From Paenibacillus terricola (GTDB lineage: Bacteria; Bacillota; Bacilli; Paenibacillales; Paenibacillaceae), in contig NZ_JACXZA010000001.1 of assembly GCF_014779765.1 (NCBI RefSeq), positions 496,001 to 560,000 on the forward strand: a DNA stretch of 64,000 bases, in the 5' to 3' direction. Within the stretch, counting starts at the first letter, position 1. Each line of letters opens with the position of its first letter. The position numbers were made by a program, and so were the translations under genes. Shown here in pieces: positions 17,210 to 25,046 of this stretch. Below the pieces are notes generated by a model that made no database searches, was not told where the DNA came from, and saw only the letters and a program-made list of their open reading frames with translations.

Positions 17210-18178
17210 ATGTCGAGCGTATACCTGGACAATATTCGCATGAAGCGGGAATCCCAATCGTTCACGGACAGCTTATATGCCATTCTAACGGCAGCGGATC
17301 TGTTCGAAGGACCGAAATATCGGCTATCGGGTTTATCAGGCATGGCTTTCAAATTCGCAGTGCATGAACGACTGCTGCCACTGTCGGTAACAGCGTACGG
17401 TCAATGGGGTCTCGAACACGCAGCTGCAATAGACAACCTTGGCTATTTATCCATATCTGACGGGGGCCGCACCCGCCATCTGACGTTCCGACGTTACCAA
17501 CAAGAAGCCATTCGCTGGATTAAGCAGAGCCTTGATCGAGGAGTAGGCCTTATCTATTGGATTCCAGAGTTTGGCGTCATTCATGGCTACGATGATGAAG
17601 ATGGCGTCTTCTTCATCCAGGATGGCTGGTCGCGCGAGGATCATATTGTGCTGTATGACAATCTGGGTCTGAATTTTACACCTTTCTGGAATGTGCAAAT
17701 GATTGGGCAGAAAGTCGATGTGCCGCTGGAAGAGCAAGTGCTGGAATCCGTGCGGTCAGCCGTACATGATTGGCAGACGCCATTCAAACTGCTGCCAGAC
17801 AAAGAGATTGCATCCGGTAAGCTTGCGTATGACTTCTTCATTCAAGCGCTGCGCAGCGGCATATACGACGAGAACGGAGGGAGGTACATACTCGATTCAT
17901 ATCGTTATGCCCGTCATGAAATTCGCGATTACTTGTCAGACGTAAAGGGTCTGTGGCCTGAGCTTGCAGAGGCTCACCTGTATTATGAGGAGCTTGGCCA
18001 TCATATCGCGGAGCTGAGCTTTGATTATAGCGGCGGTATTCCAGAGATGATAGACAAGCTTACCGCAGCGGCACAGCTGGAAGATCAGGCGATTCAGCAG
18101 TTTAACAAGCTGTCGGCGCGTTATGCCGATCCGTCGCGGACGACTGTAACCAGATGGATCACTCATTCAGCAAGGTAG
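17210..18178 (+). CDS. BtrH/C39-like papain-fold protein, paralogue A
   Basis: A 322-residue cytosolic protein I do not recognise by name. Its N-terminal half follows the pattern of BtrH N-terminal / C39-like domains: GLSGMAFKFAVHERL near residue 44, then DRGVGLIYWIPEFGVIHGYD near residue 109, followed by a beta-rich stretch with an Asp. The cysteine of active C39 peptidases is missing from the N terminus, so it is probably a binding rather than a proteolytic domain. The C-terminal 120 residues look alpha-helical. It starts two bases after the WYL gene; paralogues are at 18202 and 32614. A sensory or cofactor role for the adjacent regulator is inference. Confidence 0.7.
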   Translation: MSSVYLDNIRMKRESQSFTDSLYAILTAADLFEGPKYRLSGLSGMAFKFAVHERLLPLSVTAYGQWGLEHAAAIDNLGYLSISDGGRTRHLTFRRYQQEAIRWIKQSLDRGVGLIYWIPEFGVIHGYDDEDGVFFIQDGWSREDHIVLYDNLGLNFTPFWNVQMIGQKVDVPLEEQVLESVRSAVHDWQTPFKLLPDKEIASGKLAYDFFIQALRSGIYDENGGRYILDSYRYARHEIRDYLSDVKGLWPELAEAHLYYEELGHHIAELSFDYSGGIPEMIDKLTAAAQLEDQAIQQFNKLSARYADPSRTTVTRWITHSAR

Positions 18179-18201
18179 CGGATCGGAGGAGCAGGAGATC
18201 T

Positions 18202-19191
18202 ATGACATCTCTTATGGTTAACACACTTCAAGGAATTCAGATGAAAGCCGAGTCGAGGCCTTATCTCGATGCGATGCATGCGGTACTGACACATGCAGGC
18301 TGGACAACGCTGTTCAAGCCGATGCTGGCAGGGATGACGGTGAACGGATTCCGCATGGCGGTCCATCGCAGACTGACGGCGGAGTCTGTGACCGCGTATA
18401 ACTGGCATGCGGAGCATTTTCTCGCGGCGGATTTCATTGGGATATTGGTCAGCTCCAAGGCTGAATTCACCTTCAGACGAACGTTCCCGCTGTATCGCAA
18501 AGAGGCGCTAGCAGATATATGTGCTTCGATAGACCGTGGTGTCGCTGCTATCTGCTGGCATAATGGACAGTTCGTTGCGATTGTTGGTTATGAACAGGTC
18601 GATAATGGTTCGTGCTCTGGCAGGTTGTACTATGTGGACGGACGGTCTGACGAGGTTCAATCTTTCGACTATATGGATTTCGGAATCGGCGAAGATCGCG
18701 CGAACCCTTCTCCGCATTGGTACTATCAGATTTTTGAAGGATACATTCCGATGGATGAGGCGGCTGTGATGAAAGAGTCGTTCCTGCAGGCGATCTTCAA
18801 ATGGGAGATGCATGACGGCACGCTGCCCGTAACGGACTATGCATGTGGAGAAGCGGTGTACGATGCCATTGTTCATGCGCTCAGCAGCGGTGATTATGAT
18901 CGAGTGGGGGCAAGTGAGACTTTCAAGTGCATGGCGGCTGCGAAGCAGGATCTTGCCGTGTACATGGCCGAAGCAGAACGCCGCTGGCCTGCGGCAGGCG
19001 AGGCTGCTAAGCATTATGTACGTGTCGCTGAGCTGTTCGGGTCTGTTGCAGCTGTTGGTGTTGATCAAGTGGATGAGTTATGCGGGTTTTTCCGAGAGGC
19101 CAAGCAAGCCGAGACGCAGGCGGTCGAAGCGCTTCGGCTGCTTGTTCGTGAGACATTAGATAACCGGTTCCATGATGTGGGGCTGCGATAA
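18202..19191 (+). CDS. BtrH/C39-like papain-fold protein, paralogue B
   Basis: A 329-residue paralogue of the preceding gene. Corresponding blocks are GMTVNGFRMAVHRRL and DRGVAAICWHNGQFVAIVGYE, followed by RLYYVDGRSD. Helical C-terminal half with C/H-rich spots (YACGEAVYDAIVHALSSGDY) matching QALRSGIYD of paralogue A. ATG 18202 is chosen because GGAGGAG (18185-18191) and AGGAG (18193-18197) lie before it; the frame is open 16 codons further up but overlaps the previous gene. It ends the WYL operon. Function unknown. Confidence 0.7.
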   Translation: MTSLMVNTLQGIQMKAESRPYLDAMHAVLTHAGWTTLFKPMLAGMTVNGFRMAVHRRLTAESVTAYNWHAEHFLAADFIGILVSSKAEFTFRRTFPLYRKEALADICASIDRGVAAICWHNGQFVAIVGYEQVDNGSCSGRLYYVDGRSDEVQSFDYMDFGIGEDRANPSPHWYYQIFEGYIPMDEAAVMKESFLQAIFKWEMHDGTLPVTDYACGEAVYDAIVHALSSGDYDRVGASETFKCMAAAKQDLAVYMAEAERRWPAAGEAAKHYVRVAELFGSVAAVGVDQVDELCGFFREAKQAETQAVEALRLLVRETLDNRFHDVGLR

Positions 19192-19205
19192 TTGCGGTCG
19201 GGGGG

Positions 19206-19625
19206 TTAATGTGCCGGCCTCGGCTGTACCCTCCCCAATACCGTATCCATAATGCTGTACAGCAGTCCGGCTGCTCCGAATACCATATAAGCAGTGCTCA
19301 TGTTGAGATGAAACTCACTGACGAAGGATTCATTGTACAACGTGTAGAAGAATCGCCACCCCGCGTATATCCCCAAACCACAGTAAAGCGCGTAGTGAAG
19401 AGGCCAGATGCGGCGAGCCCATCGATGCAGCACGGCTGTAATAATCAGGAATACTGCTGAGACGATAATGGATAAGAAGAAGGTGATGAACAAGAAAGTC
19501 ACACCGATGTTGCGCAGTCCGTAATATTCCGTTGTCGTAATTTTGTTACCCTCCAGCAGCTCTAGCCCAAGGAAGGCTCCATTGAACAGGATGACAGATA
19601 CAAACCATAGAATCAGATATCGCAT
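19206..19625 (-). CDS. Small integral membrane protein, unknown function
   Basis: A 139-residue protein with four predicted membrane helices (LILWFVSVILFNGAFLGL; VTFLFITFFLSIIVSAVFLI; a segment around YALYCGLGIYAGW; AYMVFGAAGLLYSIM). The start MRYLILWF at 19625 is preferred, with GGGAGTG ten bases before it; an in-frame ATG 14 codons upstream has no ribosome site. It converges on the WYL operon with a gap of only 14 bases and lies downstream of the sigma-factor gene on the same strand. No family could be named. Confidence 0.6.
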   Translation of the reverse strand: MRYLILWFVSVILFNGAFLGLELLEGNKITTTEYYGLRNIGVTFLFITFFLSIIVSAVFLIITAVLHRWARRIWPLHYALYCGLGIYAGWRFFYTLYNESFVSEFHLNMSTAYMVFGAAGLLYSIMDTVLGRVQPRPAH

Positions 19626-19701
19626 GAGTGAACTACACTCCCATTGGTTGAAGTTATGCATCAGCATCTGCTTGTCCTTGTTCTTATCTTGTGTAAAATA
19701 A

Positions 19702-20916
19702 CTACGATATCTCGCTAATTCTAGCTGCGAGCATGTCCCTCCACTGCCGATGCAGCTCCTCCGCTGAACATCGGAATGTCCGCTCGAATGATTGCGGATT
19801 CGCTATAATCGCATGCAGCGCCCCCGTGCCGTAGCGCTCCAGAATGAACTCTGCGAGCGTGCAGCTGAATTCGAACCCTCGTTTCGTTTCGAAATCCCAT
19901 GAGTGATCTTCAAAGTCAGCGAAGGTTGGAAACTGCCCGCGCTGTACCGGATCAGTGATCATCGCATTAATATAACTACGCGTCATCAGTTCGGCTGCAT
20001 ATCCGCCAACCCCTTGATAGAGCCACTTCGGCGCTGCGGGGTTGCGATCTTGCACCAGCCACATCGTAAACAGGTGAACCGTCGATTTCAGAATCGATTC
20101 GTAGGTATGCGCCGGTCCAGGATGCAGCGGGGAAGCAATCTTAATCGTGTTGCTTTCGATTGTGCCCATGAACCAATCAGGTGCATCGTGCTCGCCAACT
20201 GCCTCGTGAAACGTTGGGAGGTCCGGATAGATCTCGATCGAGATTCTCGTAGACGGTTCATGGCGGACAAGCGTGCATACCCGAGTAATGTGTGCGTTCA
20301 AATGATCCACAATATCTCGGCGGATCTTAGCATCGGAATGTGTACTGCTCTTGCTGCTCAGGCCGCCTGCATGGCGAAGGATGATATGTTCAATAAACGT
20401 CAGAACGTCGCTATTTGTTTCACCGGCCTCGCGAAGCACCGTTCTCATTGTGTCTAATGCTCGGTACAGCCGATTTTTCACCGCGCTTAATTTCTTGCCG
20501 ACGATCTCCGATACCTCAAGCAATGTACAGCCTACATCATAATGAAGCGCAATGATTTCGCGGTCGATGTCGTTCAGACTTGCAAGTGCTTGCGAGATAT
20601 CGACTCGAATCTCAACATTCTTCGTAAACTCTGCTGCTATAAACCGGCTGTCCAGCCGATCCAATGGTACAGCCGATTCCTTGATTCGATGTTTACGCCG
20701 ATATTCGTTCTTCAATGTATTGTTCGCGATGCGCATAAGCCATGTCAGGGGACTGGATTCGCCTCGAAATGATTCATAATGCTCGAATGCCCGGATGAAG
20801 GTGACCTGGGTTAAGTCCTCAGCCGTCTGACTGTCGACACGGAGCGAAAGGTATCTTCGAATCCGATCATAATAAGGCGCGATAGCTGTCTCGAAATTGT
20901 CGTGTTGCCCAGACAT
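19702..20916 (-). CDS. ECF sigma factor fused to a degenerate gluzincin-peptidase-like domain
   Basis: A 404-residue fusion. Residues 1-165 are an ECF sigma factor: region 2 (TAEDLTQVTFIRAFEHYESF, then SSPLTWLMRIANNTLKNEYR) and region 4 (IIALHYDVGCTLLEVSEIVG followed by KKLSAVKNRLYRALDTMR). Residues about 195-404 follow the plan of peptidase-MA-like gluzincins, but the HExxH helix reads HLFTM (H281-M285) and the downstream glutamate motif reads PKWLYQGVGGYAAE (296-309), so catalytic residues are gone. The extension is likely a sensor or anti-sigma-like control domain. GGAGGAGG is seven bases from the ATG at 20916; an ATG 15 codons upstream lacks one. No anti-sigma gene is adjacent. Confidence 0.82.
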   Translation of the reverse strand: MSGQHDNFETAIAPYYDRIRRYLSLRVDSQTAEDLTQVTFIRAFEHYESFRGESSPLTWLMRIANNTLKNEYRRKHRIKESAVPLDRLDSRFIAAEFTKNVEIRVDISQALASLNDIDREIIALHYDVGCTLLEVSEIVGKKLSAVKNRLYRALDTMRTVLREAGETNSDVLTFIEHIILRHAGGLSSKSSTHSDAKIRRDIVDHLNAHITRVCTLVRHEPSTRISIEIYPDLPTFHEAVGEHDAPDWFMGTIESNTIKIASPLHPGPAHTYESILKSTVHLFTMWLVQDRNPAAPKWLYQGVGGYAAELMTRSYINAMITDPVQRGQFPTFADFEDHSWDFETKRGFEFSCTLAEFILERYGTGALHAIIANPQSFERTFRCSAEELHRQWRDMLAARISEIS

Positions 20917-20973
20917 TGCGGGTTCCTCCTCCAGTTGTTGTATCCGATGATCTTTTTTCATAATAATAGAATA

Positions 20974-21016
20974 GACACAATTGGAGAAACAAGATAACCT
21001 GTACCAATACAGGAAG
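20974..21016 (-). promoter_or_regulatory. Promoter-like element upstream of the sigma factor, copy 1
   Basis: On the minus strand the element reads TATTGGTA..AGGTT..CTT.TTT.TCCAATTGTGT, about 60 bases before the sigma-factor start. A near copy occurs at 24316-24357. AGGTT and TGTCTA are 17 bases apart, the geometry of an ECF promoter, so self-activation of the sigma gene is plausible. Confidence 0.45.
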
Positions 21017-21182
21017 GGTTAGGATTCTACAATCTGAAGGCTATGGGGAAAATAGACATTGAATTTGTCTGTGGAGTGAGAAGATTCGATGTTTAAATGG
21101 TTTCGCCTGTTTTACATGATGTGTAATTGATAATAATAGATTGATAGAGGGAGTCAGGCGGAGTCGTCGGGGAGGTATGAAT

Positions 21183-21983
21183 TTGAATAGTGTGGCTGCA
21201 GTTCATGTGGGTCGGGGTATTGGGAAGATGGGGAGCCTTATCAATTTTCGAGACATCGGCGGTTTGCCGGTAACGGATGGACGCGTGATGAAGACAGGGA
21301 TCGTGTATCGTTCGAATGAACCGCATAAGCTGAGTTTGAAAGATCTCGACAAGTTTAATGGGCTGAACCTGAAGTTAATCTGCGATCTTCGTACGCCTAA
21401 CGAGAGAAAGTCGAGACTTCCGCGTTTCGTTGAAAGCGGGAAGACGATGACGGTGAATGTGCCGTTCTATCAGAATGATGAGGATTTCACGAGGTTCCAG
21501 ATCTATAGGCAAATCATGAGTAATATCCGGACGGTTGACTTTTATCAGATCATGAAGGACTTCTATAGGAAGGTGTTATTCGAAAGTACGGATCAGATCC
21601 GGAATGTTCTAACGCTGCTCGCGGAGCAGGAAGCTGCGCCAACCCTCATTCATTGCGCAAGCGGCAAGGATCGGACAGGGATGATCGTTGCTATTGTGCA
21701 GTTGATTGCCGGTGTGCCTCGTAAAGAGGTCGTATCCGATTATTTGCTCTCGAATCCTCTGAACAAGAGTGAGACCGAGAGAGCCATCAGACTGTTAAGG
21801 CTTCTAAGCGGTTTCCGTATATCAAGGGAACGGCTGCTGCCACTGTTAGAAGTACGGAGCGAATATTTGGAGGAAGTATTGGACGAATTGCTCGCACAAT
21901 ACGGATCGATCGAAGGGTACCTCATACAGGCTTGCGGAGTGGATGAGCAGACGATTCTGGTGCTGCGAGAAAAGTTTATCTAG
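21183..21983 (+). CDS. Tyrosine-protein phosphatase (Y_phosphatase3 family)
   Basis: A dual-specificity-like protein tyrosine phosphatase of about 266 residues. The P-loop is HCASGKDRTG (nucleophile Cys, Arg), and the N-terminal signature NFRDIGGLPVTDGR with later LICDLRTPNER (general-acid loop region) is typical of the bacterial Y_phosphatase3 family, related to B. subtilis and Listeria LipA/MptpB-like enzymes. No signal peptide, hence cytosolic; it may act on phosphoproteins or phosphoinositides. TTG 21183 has GGGGAGG seven bases before it; the in-frame ATG at 21177 is only one base from the ribosome site. A terminator follows at 21995. Confidence 0.85.
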   Translation: MNSVAAVHVGRGIGKMGSLINFRDIGGLPVTDGRVMKTGIVYRSNEPHKLSLKDLDKFNGLNLKLICDLRTPNERKSRLPRFVESGKTMTVNVPFYQNDEDFTRFQIYRQIMSNIRTVDFYQIMKDFYRKVLFESTDQIRNVLTLLAEQEAAPTLIHCASGKDRTGMIVAIVQLIAGVPRKEVVSDYLLSNPLNKSETERAIRLLRLLSGFRISRERLLPLLEVRSEYLEEVLDELLAQYGSIEGYLIQACGVDEQTILVLREKFI

Positions 21984-21994
21984 ATGTACGAATA

Positions 21995-22038
21995 AAGCTT
22001 CCATGGAGAGAAATGATTCTCTTAGTGGAAGCTTATTT
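21995..22038 (+). terminator. Terminator of the phosphatase gene
   Basis: AAGCTTCCA (21995-22003) pairs with TGGAAGCTT (22026-22034), with an inner AGAGAA/TTCTCT stem, and is followed by ATTTGTT. Confidence 0.75.
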
Positions 22039-22187
22039 GTTGTGATCATCGTTTTGTAATAGAAACTATAGTGGAATAATCGTTTGACCGATATTACAAT
22101 ATGTGTAATTGAACAAGAGTATTTGAAATAGCTAGAGCTGCGAAGATCTGTCTTTGCTCGATCCAGCATATAAAGAAAGGATGAACC

Positions 22188-23432
22188 TTGTTGTCTATTT
22201 CTGTGGTGAAGGGTCAAAAGGCTGACATTACGAAGGGCAATCCTAATCTATCTAATCTCAAGGTTACGATAGGCTGGGCATCGTCCGCGAATATTGAACT
22301 TGATTGCTCCGCATTCCTGCTTGCGCCTGGAGGCAAAGTGACCGGAGACAGCGATTTGATCTTCTACGGCAATCCCTCTAACACCTTTATCTCTTACTCA
22401 GAGGTAGGGGCGACGGAGAGGCAGCTCATGATTGGTCTTGATAAAATCAACCCGCAAGTGGATAAAATCGCGTTCACCCTTACGATATACGAAGGCGAGC
22501 AGCGCCGCCAGAACTTCAGCCAAGTGAATGGCGCATACATTCTATTCGCGAATGCTGCGACAGGTCAAGGGCTGCTGCGCTATGAGCTTGGCAATTCATT
22601 CTCTGTCGAGACAGCCATTGTCGTTGGTGAGCTATACCGTTATAACGGTGAATGGAAGTTTAACTCGATTGGAGCGGGTTATTCAGGAGGTTTGAGCGCA
22701 TTGTGTGCTTCCTATGGCATCGAGACGCAGGAGAAAGCACCTGCAGCACCGCCAGTGAATGCGCAGCCTGTGACGCCATCTCCAGTGCCAGTCTCGCCGC
22801 CGGTTGTGCCGTCACAGCCGATTCAGTTGAACTTGACCAAGATCGAGCTCAAGAAGAAAGGCGATAAAATCAATCTTCAGAAAAGATCCGGCGGTCTCGG
22901 TGAAATTCTGATCAACCTGAACTGGAACCAACAGCCGAAGAAGTCGAGCAGCTGGGGCGGAGGAAGTCAAGGCGTCGATCTTGATCTTGCGTGTCTCTAT
23001 GAGCTTAAGAATGGCCAGAAAGGGCTAATTCAGGCGCTTGGCAACTCATTCGGTTCCTTCGATCGCGCTCCGTATATCGTATTGGATGGCGATGATCGGA
23101 CAGGTTCGGTCAAGACGGGCGAGAACATTCGAATTAACGGCGCGAAAGTGGAGGAATTCCAACGAATTCTCGTGTTTACCTTTATTTATGAAGGTGTATC
23201 CCAGTGGTCGGAAGCAGATGGCGTCGTAACGCTGAAGCAGAATGGCGGACCGGATATTATCGTAAGATTGGATGAGTACGATAACAATCTGCCCATGTGC
23301 GCAATCGCGATGATCGAGAACCAAGGCAATGAGACGTTCAGTATTGAACGGATTGTGCGCCACTTCCGTGGGCATCGCGATTTGGACGAAGCATTCGGAT
23401 GGCGGCTCAATTGGGTGCGAGCATCCAAATAA
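22188..23432 (+). CDS. TerD-TerA domain fusion protein
   Basis: A 414-residue protein with two tellurium-resistance-family domains. Residues 1-190 are TerD-like (MSISVVKGQKADITKGNPNL, then ELDCSAFLLAPGGKV), a Pro-rich linker spans about 185-215, and residues about 220-414 are TerA-like (GVDLDLACLYEL, IVLDGDDRTGSVKTGENIRI, AFGWRLNWV). TerD folds bind calcium through Asp residues like those in LDGDD. AAAGG precedes two adjacent TTG codons (22188, 22191); the family start M-S-I-S fits the second. It pairs with the unknown gene at 23476. Role is likely general envelope or chemical stress rather than tellurite itself. Confidence 0.88.
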   Translation: MLSISVVKGQKADITKGNPNLSNLKVTIGWASSANIELDCSAFLLAPGGKVTGDSDLIFYGNPSNTFISYSEVGATERQLMIGLDKINPQVDKIAFTLTIYEGEQRRQNFSQVNGAYILFANAATGQGLLRYELGNSFSVETAIVVGELYRYNGEWKFNSIGAGYSGGLSALCASYGIETQEKAPAAPPVNAQPVTPSPVPVSPPVVPSQPIQLNLTKIELKKKGDKINLQKRSGGLGEILINLNWNQQPKKSSSWGGGSQGVDLDLACLYELKNGQKGLIQALGNSFGSFDRAPYIVLDGDDRTGSVKTGENIRINGAKVEEFQRILVFTFIYEGVSQWSEADGVVTLKQNGGPDIIVRLDEYDNNLPMCAIAMIENQGNETFSIERIVRHFRGHRDLDEAFGWRLNWVRASK

Positions 23433-23475
23433 ACCCCGTCGTCTCGTATTCCTACCGATTAGGAGGGGAGAAGCG

Positions 23476-24054
23476 ATGATTCCTTTTTCATTCGAAATAG
23501 TGAATGATTCAACGATCAACATTGAATATGTGTTCGGCAGCGAGAAGTTCGTTCTGAATCTGTTCCTCCGTCAAGGTGTGTGGACCATCCATCCCTTCGA
23601 CGGTATGTTGTTAGGCAATCGCGATCTGTGCCGAAGCGTTATCGCTGATCTGCTTCGCAACAAAGACTTTCAGATTATGTTGGCTAAGCAGGGAATCGCT
23701 CTGTCGAGCCTTCGTACAACAATCGATCTGGATCAATCCTCTCCAGAATACGAAGTTAGATCGAGACGGGAACCAGAACCAGAGGTGGACCCGGAGCCTG
23801 GATCAATCGACGATATACGAGAGTTCATTGAATACAATACGATTGACGATATTATCGATCTCGAGCTGACGCAGTTGGACAGGAAGATTGCGTTTTATGG
23901 AGAGATTTTGAAGTATATCTTTATGCAAAACCTCGGCCCCGGTGATCCCGAGTTTGATAAAATCCAGAGTCTGCAGCGGACGTTCAAGGAGACAAGGGAG
24001 CGGATCGCGGGGCATAAGGATTTTGATCTGGGCGGGGATCGGAAGAGGTTTTAG
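23476..24054 (+). CDS. Unknown protein linked to TerD-TerA gene
   Basis: A 192-residue soluble acidic protein with no recognised domain. Residues 1-90 look beta-rich (MIPFSFEIVNDSTINIEYVF), an acidic Pro-Glu linker (PEPEVDPEPG) follows near residue 100, and the C-terminal 80 residues look helical with a possible coiled coil (LQRTFKETRERIAGHKDF). ATG 23476 is chosen because AGGAGGGGAG sits directly before it; the frame is open further up but overlaps the previous gene. It starts 43 bases after the TerD-TerA gene and shares its terminator, so the two proteins probably act together. Confidence 0.7.
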   Translation: MIPFSFEIVNDSTINIEYVFGSEKFVLNLFLRQGVWTIHPFDGMLLGNRDLCRSVIADLLRNKDFQIMLAKQGIALSSLRTTIDLDQSSPEYEVRSRREPEPEVDPEPGSIDDIREFIEYNTIDDIIDLELTQLDRKIAFYGEILKYIFMQNLGPGDPEFDKIQSLQRTFKETRERIAGHKDFDLGGDRKRF

Positions 24055-24096
24055 CGGGCGAACTAATAAAATAGAGTGAAGACGAACAAAACAAAA

Positions 24097-24127
24097 CCGG
24101 CAGCTGAAGTAGCTGCCGGAATTTTAT
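24097..24127 (+). terminator. Terminator of the TerD-TerA operon
   Basis: CCGGCAGCT (24097-24105), loop GAAGT, AGCTGCCGG (24111-24119), then AATTTTATTT. Confidence 0.88.
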
Positions 24128-24190
24128 TTATATTTGGATCGTTTATCCTTGCACTTTTAACCTACATCAATTCCAACAACAAGAGAAAGT

Positions 24191-24310
24191 AAAAACCCAC
24201 CCAAAGGTAGCGCCCAAGGTGGGTTCTTCTGCTTATAATACCCAGAAGGGAAAACCCATCCGAGCCAATTGTTAGGCCGAGTGTTACCGCACTCGGCTTC
24301 TTTACATGTA
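24191..24310 (-). ncRNA. Candidate small structured RNA, minus strand
   Basis: Read on the minus strand, about 110 bases contain a stem GCCGAGTG/CACTCGGC (24297-24290 with 24283-24276) and end in a strong terminator, AACCCACC/GGTGGGTT (24225-24218 with 24201-24194), followed by a T run (24195-24191). A promoter-like element at 24316-24357 lies just upstream. No ribosome site or conserved ORF is evident. The layout recalls the 3' part of holin-like type I toxin loci of Bacillales, but no toxin ORF is seen, so it may be a remnant or an independent RNA. Confidence 0.4.
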
Positions 24311-24315
24311 TGATA

Positions 24316-24357
24316 ACACAATTGGAAAAAGAAGTGAACCTCTACCAATATGAGAAA
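24316..24357 (-). promoter_or_regulatory. Promoter-like element, copy 2
   Basis: Matches the element before the sigma-factor gene (20974-21016) at roughly 33 of 42 positions, including TATTGGTA, AGGTT and TCCAATTGTGT on the minus strand. It points into the small-RNA candidate. Confidence 0.45.
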
Positions 24358-24437
24358 GAGAAGAATTGCTGCTAGGTTTCAGACTGCATTATAAATTAGT
24401 GTGAAAGGGGGATGTAGACCGCAGTGCTATAAATTCC

Positions 24438-24995
24438 TCACCCCTCCAACCCCCGAAACTCCCTAGGCGACATCCCAACCAGCTTCTTGAACACTCTACC
24501 GAAATGGGAAAAGTTCTCGAACCCGCATTGCTCCGAGATATGCGTGATACTCCAATCCGTTGTACGCAGCAGATGCTCGGCCTCTCTGATGCGAGTGATA
24601 TTGATGTACTGGCTGAAGCCGAAGCCTGATACCTCTTTGAAGACGCGGCACAAATGCCCTTTGCTAATGAAAAATTTCTTTGCAATATTGTCGGGCACAG
24701 CCTTGCGCTTCATGATGTAGCGGGCGATATATAACAGCAGCTCGATCGATTTGTTGCGAATATGCAGGAGATGGCCCGGCGGACGATCATTCAACTCGCC
24801 TAATAATGAACCAAGCAGCGTTTCAACATGTAATTGTTCATGAATATTGAGCCTAATAATCGGATGAGACGCGGCAAAAGAACCAAGCAGCAGCGCTGTA
24901 TCTTCCGGTGCCAGTCCGTCAAAAAACGGAAGGTCGTAGTGAAGGACGGCGCGTTCGTGGTTGGGTTCGCTCAGCTCGGATGTTCGATGGACCAC
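24438..24995 (-). pseudogene. AraC-family regulator, 5'-truncated
   Basis: The C-terminal 100 residues are an intact AraC DNA-binding domain (FFISKGHLCRVFKEVSGFGF; ending NFSHFGRVFKKLVGMSPREF). The sensor half is cut: from the GTG at 24995 the frame continues upstream as a plausible cupin strand (CDIILVDSNVVHRTSE) but hits a stop at 25026-25028, and there is no room for the usual 60-80 residues before it because the GH105 gene starts at 25047. The gene therefore lost its 5' end, apparently at a junction near 25026. A shorter protein from GTG 24995 remains possible. Confidence 0.65.
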
Positions 24996-25046
24996 ATTGG
25001 AGTCGACAAGAATGATGTCGCACGGCTACGGTGGAGGTTGGATTTA

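Noticed and set aside
24157-24348. 63-codon minus-strand frame rich in Trp/Pro/Gly
   Set aside because: It spans two RNA-like hairpins including a terminator and has no ribosome site, so the codons are a by-product of the RNA structure.
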